This document shows, in pieces, positions 57,388 through 64,000 of a DNA stretch of 64,000 bases (position 1 is its first letter; every line of letters starts with the position of its first letter). The stretch spans positions 2,542,001 to 2,606,000 of the forward strand of contig JAUKTV010000001.1 in assembly GCA_030549205.1 (NCBI GenBank), given 5' to 3'. This DNA is from Apiosordaria backusii. Lineage: Eukaryota; Ascomycota; Sordariomycetes; Sordariales; Lasiosphaeriaceae. A program made the translations under genes and the position numbers. Under the pieces are notes generated by a model. The model did no database searches and had not been told where the DNA came from. It worked only from the letters and a program-made list of their open reading frames with translations.

Positions 57388-58478
57388 ATGGTATGTGTGC
57401 TTTCGTTTCCGGCAACCTGGCCCTGACTAACGACCGACTGGAAAGTTGTGTACTGCGACGCCGAATGGCGATATCATCAGAACTATGCCGGGTTCGAAAG
57501 GCCAACTTATCAAGAGAGCGCACGAGTCGTTCCCTCGTTGGTATTGTATGTTTCTACTTTCTCTGATCTAGTCTGGCCTTCATCGACACACAACAGCAAC
57601 GAAAGGGGTAGACAGTTCGCTAACTTCAGCAAACCAGGCGACTGCAATGACCAACAACCGGCCTCCCTTAGAAAACTCGAAAGCAAATGGGTCTTATTGT
57701 GCCCGAGCCTTCTCACCGAACTACTAACAACAGTGAAAAGATGGGAAGATCCCTGCAAGATGATTCTCTCCGTGGATGATGCCAAGAAGCACGAGAAGTC
57801 TTGTCTTCCAGCTCACCAGAAACTGGGGCCAGAGAATTGGAGGAGGGAGCGGTGCCCATTCTACAAGATGGAGATGATGGGGCAGGAAAGCCAGCCGATC
57901 GAGCCCGCCATAGTCGACGTCCACTTTGAGACCCCCCCCGACGACGTTTTCTGTTGATGACCTGAAGGCCAGCGGCGGGAGAGTCGAGGATGGCGATACC
58001 GCTGGCGCAGAGAAGAATAGGAGATCAGTCTCCTCATCTTCATCACCGAGGTACGTTGTTGACAGAAGAAAATCAAAAAGGTTTGTTGCCTGCTAACCCC
58101 AAATCGAGTAGCACCAAGAGACAGAGCTCTGAAGAGATAACCTCAACAATTCCTCCCTTGCCGACCGAGACTACCTCATCTGCAAATGGCGAGCATTTCC
58201 AGGAGCAGCAACCTGGCCAAGTTGGAATTCTGCACGAGCTCAACAAAGCCACTCAAATGGCGAACGAAGCCTGCGAGAAGAGGCAGAAAGCGGAAAAGGA
58301 GGCAAAGGAAGCCCTAGAGAAAAAGCGAAAAGCTGAGCAGGAAGCAATCAAAGCCCAAGAAAACAGGAAACAAGCGGAAGAGGAGGAGATCATGGCGTTG
58401 AAAAGAGTGGCCGAGTTATCCCAGGAGCGGATTTCTTTGCTGGAGAAGCAAAGGGAGGATTGGGAGTTGGTTGGTTGA
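57388..58478 (+). CDS. Unrecognised protein with a C-terminal coiled coil, 1-nt frameshift
   Basis: No family is recognised. ATG 57388-57390 is followed at once by GTATGT, so the start codon may form an exon by itself. The next exons near 57446-57540 and 57630-57957 allow more than one splice pattern. The latter reads WEDPCKMILSVDDAKKHEKS and is Cys-containing. The frame breaks at the C8 run 57932-57939; with seven C it joins the frame FSVDDLKASGGRVEDGD. A further intron (58050-58110, GTACGT to ATCGAG) leads to the final exon with a strong coiled coil, AEKEAKEALEKKRKAEQEA and on, to stop 58478. Coiled-coil length is about 80 residues. A nuclear or structural role is only a guess. Confidence 0.5.
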
Positions 58479-59555
58479 ATGCTTTCTTTTCGGAGATTCT
58501 GGTTTGACTTGAGCTGGTGGCATGCACGGTGGAAACGTTTGGGGGAATGGTGTTGGACTAGTTGCTTCGTTTGCGTCAAGACTTGTTGTTGATATTGTAA
58601 GATGATCTCATGGTCTTTTGATCTTGATGCGCAGGAAAGGATTTCTACTGTCAGATATATGTAGTTGTGGCGAGTTTTTTAATACTCGTAGTCAGAGAGT
58701 TATGTAGTGAAATTTTAGCCTAGCAAGGTTTCCGTCTTTGGTAATTTTTGTGTGGTGAAGGGCTTTATGAGTGTTCCTTGAAGGATGAAGAAGCTAGGTC
58801 TTCGGTGTCTTTGAGTCGTTTGGTATAATCTGGAATCTTTGCTTCGAGGCCAACACTTTCAGTAACTAGTAGCTTTGATAAGTCAAAGTCTTGCCCAAAA
58901 AGCGGATGTTTGATGTGACAGCGGGACGGAATTTCCCAACGATTATCGTGATTCCCATTTATCCCCGGCTGTCTGCTCGCGAAGACTAGACAATGAGTGT
59001 CTGAGCAGTCTGAGACATCAAATCAACTGGAATTTCCCACCAAAAATATTTCTCGTAATTCGGTTTCGTTCTGATCCTAATGGGGGGAAGTCCACTCATC
59101 ACTGATTCCCACCCAATACTACCGACTTTGTGCTTGTTAGTTTTATTTTCTATTTTTATATTGTGTGTTCTGATTTAAAAGGAAATGTACCGCCCAGATG
59201 CTGCTTTGCTTGATTGCAGCAATTGTTCCGTTTCTGTTCCATCCTCAAATGTGTTTGTCGGGTGGGGAACGGGGTGTCCACCAGCCCCTTTTTTTCTTGG
59301 TATTTGCCAAGATTTCTGTAAATAAGGGAAAAAGGGGCTGGCTCCATCAGAGACCAAAACGGATCGATATAAACCGCGTTCACTTGCGTTAAACGTGAGC
59401 GTTTTGCTGAATGAAGCATAATTAAATCACATAAGCTTATTTTTGTTTCGTGTCCTCGTACTGCATTAGACTCAAGCCAGTCCCGTTGTTTCCCAGCTCC
59501 GTTGCCATGGCAACCACTACACACCTTAACTCCCTGAAGTGATTCCGTCCATCTT
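58479..59555. other. Spacer after the coiled-coil gene
   Basis: AT-richer sequence with no supported gene. Confidence 0.6.
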
Positions 59556-60626
59556 TCAACTAAATCTCCTGCCAGAAGAATATGAATCCGGTAATGGGCC
59601 TGCGTACAGCTCGCCTGCGCTTCTGTCGGATGGCAGTTCCTTAATGGAAGTGGTGTCGGATGGCAGTTCCTTGACGGAAGTGGTGTCGGCTGTGTATGAA
59701 TGCTGAGATGAGTGATAGAATGGCGATCGTGGGGGCTCTGAGCCATATGGATGGTTGTACTGCGTGATGGTTCCGGATGTTGACGGCACATTTCCGACTG
59801 CTGCTTGCTCGAGTATTTTTTGATGTTTGTTTAATCTCCAGAGCAGATATATTACTGCTGTGATGAGGACTGCTCCGACTGCGGAACCTACGGCTATACC
59901 GGCTGTTGCTGCTGGTGATAGTGATTCTTGGGGTTGTTGCTGAGGTTGGGATTGTTGGTTTCCAGAGGGTGATGAAGTTGGTTGTGTGCCGGCTGGGGCG
60001 GTGCTTGTGGTTGGTGGTGTTGTACTGGTGCTCTCTGTTGGCGCTGCGGTGTTGGAGGTTGAGACGGCAGAAGTTGACTTTGAGGAGGTAGACGTCATCG
60101 GCTGAACGGTTACGTAGCGACTCGACACTGAATTCCAGGTTGCTATCGTGACCGGTTGAGCGGGAGGCGCTTCGAACAGAGCTGACTCGTCATTGCAGCA
60201 GTTGCGGTCAATAAAGCAACAGTGGGTGGTGCTGCTATCGTTTCCGTTGAGGCAAGGCGTCACGACGATTCCTTGGCGAAGTGCTGGGTAGGTATGAATG
60301 ATTAGCTTGTATCCAGGCCAATACCGCCGGAATCATAGGCGATACTTACCAGTACAAAAGTTGGGACACTCTGGCGACAACCAGTCCTTGTCGGTACATG
60401 ACCCGCGACTCATCCTTCCATCTGTCCCCATACACAGTTTGTTCGATAGGCACCCCCCACCTGATGTAGAGCGGCCACAGCAGACATTGACTTCAGCATC
60501 TGGATCACAAGGGACGTCATCTAGAGACTCCCCGCCACCTGGATAATAACACTTGTTTGCGGCTCTACAACTAGAAATGTAGCAAAGTAGGAGTGAAAGA
60601 GAGTGCAAAATGGGTCTTCTCATCAT
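59556..60626 (-). CDS. Secreted Cys-rich single-pass membrane protein
   Basis: Two exons, 60626-60350 and 60283-59556, 334 residues. The order is a signal peptide (MMRRPILHSLSLLLCYISSC), a Cys-rich ectodomain with at least a dozen Cys (CYYPGG ... VPCDPDAEVNVCCG ... CLSNKLC ... CTDKDW ... CPNFC, then CCFIDRNCC), a Ser/Thr/Pro mucin-like stalk, one membrane helix (AGIAVGSAVGAVLITAVIYLLW) and a cytoplasmic tail. This is the layout of fungal cell-surface sensors and related Cys-rich proteins, common and fast-evolving in filamentous ascomycetes; ligand and partner are unknown. The tail ends in a duplicated ten-residue motif, TTSVKELPSD/TTSIKELPSD. The short intron lies between two Cys clusters. 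Confidence 0.8.
59626..59685 (-). repeat. Two 30-bp tandem units in the cytoplasmic tail
   Basis: 59626-59655 and 59656-59685 differ at three positions and encode TTSVKELPSD and TTSIKELPSD. Confidence 0.9.
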
Positions 60627-61523
60627 GTACGTACTGGCAGCCAGCTCCGCCAATGACTGATGCAATCAGTGACAAGGGAAGAAACCAAGAAAAAACAGGT
60701 GAAAACAGAAATAGCATACCAGAGCCCTGTTATAAGAAAGATAGTATCACATATTCGTATGTGGTCGCACGGAGCGGTCCGAGGCTGAGAGCGGCCCGAG
60801 ACTGGGCCGCAGCTGGGCAACCTCATGTGGGTCACATTTGCCGCTGAACGGCCCCCAACTGAGATTGTTATCGTCGAATGATTTCACAAGAGATGTGAGG
60901 AGTTCACGCGGATCAGCGACAAGTTTGCTGTGCCTCTTTTTGTGGCCTCGGATGTCTTCAGTACTCGACAACTAAGCGGAACTCTCGGCTTGCTGGCGCC
61001 TTCAAGGCTGTCTTTGTGATGCCTTGCGCTGGGAACATCCCCACTTCATGAAGTCGACAAGTTGGTCCCGGTTGGTTCCAACTCCGCGTGATAGAATCCA
61101 AACTTGATTTGGCTGGGTTAATATGCTGGTCGATTCTGCTTTCAGTCAGTCTTAGTTTTCATCAGATAGCGCCGCCAACTTAAGATTCTAGTTGGGTGCT
61201 CGCCATATACTCATCACCTTGCTCTCTGAAATTGTCCTCGAGCAACCAGTCTGCGAGTTTTGTCGATGACTCTAGATGACTTATGGATTGGTGCGCTTGT
61301 TTCTGAAGGTCGGTCATGCATACCTGTGGGAGATGTGGTATATGGGTACCAGAATCGCTTTTGACACTGTGTTAGTGTTTTGGTGGTGATCCCACACAAG
61401 CAATATCTGCACCCACGTGTGTGGGCGGCAGTCTGTCTGATGCCACTAAAGTCAAAAAAGAGCATGTTTCTCAACTCTCTTCTCATATCCGAATATTCTT
61501 ATATAAGTAATGCGCTTCCCGAA

Positions 61524-61545
61524 TGTGCCTGGATTTATCAGGCAC
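61524..61545. repeat. Inverted repeat GTGCCTG/CAGGCAC
   Basis: Seven-bp perfect arms surround a short AT-rich loop. It is followed 25 bp later by a 24-bp tandem repeat. Confidence 0.6.
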
Positions 61546-61570
61546 ACCTCAAGCTACGCCGAGGCACACC

Positions 61571-61625
61571 ACACTGGTCACACCGGCCACCGACACACTG
61601 GTCACACCGGCCACCGACACACCGG
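61571..61625. repeat. 24-bp tandem repeat, 2.3 copies
   Basis: 61571-61594 and 61595-61618 are identical (ACACTGGTCACACCGG then CCACCGAC), followed by a partial third copy. No coding sequence is supported here. Confidence 0.9.
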
Positions 61626-62496
61626 TTTTGGGGGCACATCCAAAACCCAGGAACTACCAGAGGGGCGCTCTCATTCAGAAGGGCACTCTTTATTGACACA
61701 GGCTGGAAAACCTTGTTTGGAGAAGGGGACTGGCATAGAAGAGGGTTTTTACCCCCTCAAAACTGCCACCGGGAATACCCAACGGCTTGACATACCTGTA
61801 TAAGTACATCGTCATGTATAGCTAGTGTACGCCTGGTACCTATCATTAGATAGCTTTCACGCGAGGGATCTCTCGCTTTGTGGGGGCGTCGCCTTCGGCG
61901 AATAAAAGCTCACAACAATAACAACAACTGAATTTATCAGGACATTCAATATCGGTGGTCATAGGCGGCTCTATTGAATCAGAAAGAGTCAGTTAGTTGT
62001 CCGTTTAAGCCATGTAAAGGAGCATCTTATAGAAGGCGAATTTGATATCTAAATAATACAAGGCTGGCGTCAAAGAAATGAGGTCGAGGCAGGTCTCTGC
62101 ATATGTAATTATCCACTGACTTTTCACATGTCACCGTTCCCCCCACTTACTGGCAGAAGGGAGCAATCACTCTGGGGAGAAGCCACCTCTGTTGGGCCTT
62201 GGTACCCCGGAAAGCTTCATACAGACGAAAAGTCAGATTTACCTAACCCACTAAATTCCATCAACCGCATCATCTGAAGTTCTACCCCCCCTGCTGACTT
62301 TTGCCTATTCTTGTTTCCGTCGACTCTGCCTCCTTTTCGCTCCTCCCTCCCGGTCACGCTCCAGCCTACAGCCCTTGACACCATTAATCATGCTCTTCTA
62401 TGATCCACCCACGGCGTAACTTTGCCTGACCCCTCCTTTGACACTCCCTGTCCCCTCCTTCGACCTCGTCCATCAGCTCCATCGACCGATCCACGA

Positions 62497-64000
62497 TCAA
62501 CCGAACCCGTCCCCACCGCCATCCCTTTCCGAGTCCTCCTGTTCTCGAGAACCGTCCTCAGGGCCAGAGCTTCTGCCGCACCTACAGCCCTCCTCGTGGA
62601 GGGCGAGAAGACAGTCTACAGACCTACTTCCATCTGTAAACCCCCTTGGGACTCCGGGGAGAAGGCTCTGGAGGTGCTCTTTCGGTGGGAAGTCCGGAAT
62701 CTCGGGTTGGACGACTTGCTGGTGCGGCTGCGAGCGGAAGTCTTGCTCGGGTTGGACTTGCTGGCCCGCTTGCGAACCAAAGTCTTGCTCGGATGCCGTC
62801 TCTCCCAAGCGCGGCAAGCGGATCGTTCTACCCTCCGGATCGGCATTTGCCTGAGCTCCCAGGTTGTGTTGTGGTCCTGGTGTCGGTGCCAAGCTCGGAT
62901 CGACGGAGGGCAAGCTGGGATCATTGTTGGCAGGCATCATGGGCGCCTGCGGACCCGTCGGCTGGCTCATGTACGCACTTGCCTGCGCCTGGGGAGGCAT
63001 GTTGACGTTTACTCGCGCTGAGGACGTCATGTATGCGCTCCCTGGCGCCGGTGTCTGGCTTCCATGGCTGCCTCCTCGCGCCTGCCCATGGGGCGCAAAC
63101 GGATTCTGGCCAGGAATGCGTCCCACTTCGCGGCTTGGAAGGGCACCATACGCGGGTGGCAGGCGCGCAGGAGCGAAAGTGGGCCGGAGAGGACCAGTGC
63201 TCACAGCCGAAGCCATATTCATGGCAACCATGGGCATACCAGCCGGGTACATCATTTCAGCCTGGTCCCGGGCCTGCATCTGTTGCGGGTACATAGGAGG
63301 TTGAAACCCAAGAGTGCCAGGTTGAGAGCCAGGGACCATCGGAAAGGGGTTTCGCACGGCCGTTGGAGACGCAAAGGATTGGTTGGGCACGACAAAGCTG
63401 GCATGGGTTTGAGGATATACGGGCGGGCGGTAAGCGCCATTCTCAAAATCATAAGCTGGCTCTCCAGAGCCCGACGTGTCGGATGTGCTGGGTGTGCTGG
63501 ACGTCATGCTGTTGGGCGTGGGGGGATACGGGCCTTGGTACGAATAATCCAGCATCGTTGGGGAGACCGGAGCCCGGGCACCCAATCCAGCTGACGATGG
63601 CGAGGGCAAGGGCTGTCCCAAACCCAAATCAACAACACCCAGTCCTCCGTGCGTGGCCATGCTCTGACTTTGGTGCAGGTTGCCTATGTTGCTCTGGACG
63701 TGAGGGGGTATGTGCTGATTCTGGTGGTCAAGGACAGGATCGGCCGCAATCTGCCTTCGTCGTGGGTTGACCATGGGCTGTTCGGACTGGGATTCTCGAT
63801 CGACGTTTGGTTGACTGTGAAGCAAATGAGGGTTAGCTCTGACTTGACTGACACATAAAGTGCAAATGGAAACCGGCTCGATGCGGAAAGATCGAGTGGG
63901 AGCTGTTGTTGCTACGTAGTGAGGATTCCGAGACTTTCGTTTTCTGCATTTAATCATCACAGAGGTCACTTGATGAGCGGTGATGAGCGCTGGAGGGTTG
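62497..64000 (-). CDS. Unrecognised disordered Pro/Gln/Met-rich protein, partial at the window edge
   Basis: The frame is open from the right edge of the window to the stop at 62497-62499, about 500 residues, so the start lies outside or is spliced in from beyond. A short basic stretch near the start (KCRKRKSRNP) is followed by a tail rich in Pro, Gln, Ser, Gly and Met (NPFPMVPGSQPG, MYPQQMQARDQ, PPQAQASAYMSQP). No domain is recognised. The last 50 residues change composition, so the true end may be set by an intron that I cannot place. Confidence 0.5.
   Translation of the reverse strand, partial: NPPALITAHQVTSVMIKCRKRKSRNPHYVATTAPTRSFRIEPVSICTLCVSQVRANPHLLHSQPNVDRESQSEQPMVNPRRRQIAADPVLDHQNQHIPPHVQSNIGNLHQSQSMATHGGLGVVDLGLGQPLPSPSSAGLGARAPVSPTMLDYSYQGPYPPTPNSMTSSTPSTSDTSGSGEPAYDFENGAYRPPVYPQTHASFVVPNQSFASPTAVRNPFPMVPGSQPGTLGFQPPMYPQQMQARDQAEMMYPAGMPMVAMNMASAVSTGPLRPTFAPARLPPAYGALPSREVGRIPGQNPFAPHGQARGGSHGSQTPAPGSAYMTSSARVNVNMPPQAQASAYMSQPTGPQAPMMPANNDPSLPSVDPSLAPTPGPQHNLGAQANADPEGRTIRLPRLGETASEQDFGSQAGQQVQPEQDFRSQPHQQVVQPEIPDFPPKEHLQSLLPGVPRGFTDGSRSVDCLLALHEEGCRCGRSSGPEDGSREQEDSERDGGGDGFG

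Larger units (their letters stand above)
60627..62496. other. Gene-poor region with short repeats
   Basis: 1.9 kb without a supported gene. It holds a hairpin, a 24-bp tandem repeat, and near 61860-61920 two more short hairpins (GCGAG/CTCGC and TCGCC/GGCGA) just before AATAAA. It could be a worn transposon relic, but no terminal repeats were found. Confidence 0.5.

Noticed and set aside
1..64000. CRISPR array, operon, plasmid or phage content
   Set aside because: Spliced eukaryotic genes throughout; the only repeats are short tandem units without spacers.
1..64000. tRNA and rRNA genes
   Set aside because: I looked for T-loop-like GGTTCGA motifs with a matching D-arm and found none outside coding sequence. 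A covariance-model scan would be decisive.

Overview
The window looks like a piece of nuclear chromosome from a filamentous ascomycete, most likely a sordariomycete and probably Sordariales (inference, from the protein families and gene style). Support seen in the sequence: short spliceosomal introns of about 50-110 nt with GTRNGT donors, CTAAC branch sites and CAG/TAG acceptors; many very short first exons; genes on both strands with 0.3-2.4 kb spacers; CT-rich leaders; and fungal families such as DUF1776, Rmd8/Sif3, Bem46, Erd1/EXS, Ctr and Pmr1. There are no operons, CRISPR arrays, rRNA genes or recognisable tRNAs.

Layout. 0.4-2.0 kb: YTH1-like CCCH zinc-finger polyadenylation factor (+). 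2.8-4.5 kb: DUF1776 protein (-). 5.3-7.3 kb: RMD8/Sif3 protein (-). 8.1-11.8 kb: large unrecognised fungal gene with an in-frame TGA (-). 13.2-16.8 kb: FAP1/NF-X1 zinc-finger protein (+). 18.5-19.7 kb: BEM46 hydrolase with two frameshifts (-). 22.1-24.0 kb: LYAR-type zinc-finger protein (+). 25.0-26.3 kb PEX10 (-) and 26.7-28.0 kb ERD1/EXS (+), head to head. 28.7-31.6 kb: disordered protein (+). 32.5-33.9 kb Nudix CoA diphosphatase (+) tail to tail with 34.0-34.8 kb Ctr copper transporter (-). 35.5-36.2 kb BNA1 (+) tail to tail with 36.3-37.1 kb FAHD1-like hydrolase (-). 38.7-42.1 kb: small conserved-looking protein and a PWI/SR splicing protein (+). 42.7-44.3 kb: small membrane protein and EAF6 (+). 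45.7-48.1 kb: S9C dipeptidyl peptidase (+). 49.7-51.7 kb RAD21 cohesin (-) head to head with 53.1-56.5 kb PMR1 Ca/Mn pump (+). 57.4-58.5 kb: coiled-coil protein with a frameshift (+). 59.6-60.6 kb: Cys-rich single-pass membrane protein (-). 62.5-64 kb: disordered protein running to the window edge (-).

Most genes are housekeeping: mRNA 3'-end formation and splicing (YTH1, PWI/SR), chromatin and chromosomes (EAF6, RAD21), peroxisomes (PEX10), Golgi ion handling (PMR1, ERD1), copper uptake (Ctr), NAD synthesis (BNA1) and metabolite clean-up (Nudix, FAHD1). They are not a functional cluster. Accessory content is limited to the 8-12 kb gene, the 57-64 kb end and several disordered proteins.

Two themes deserve attention. 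First, single-base frame changes at runs of five or more G/C occur in several conserved genes (YTH1, BEM46 twice, probably PMR1, and the 57.9 kb gene), which most likely means uncorrected homopolymer errors. Second, the YTH1 frame continues for 247 sense codons beyond an in-frame TAG; TAG is the stop most often recoded by A-to-I editing in sexual-stage Sordariomycetes, so this is a candidate recoding site.
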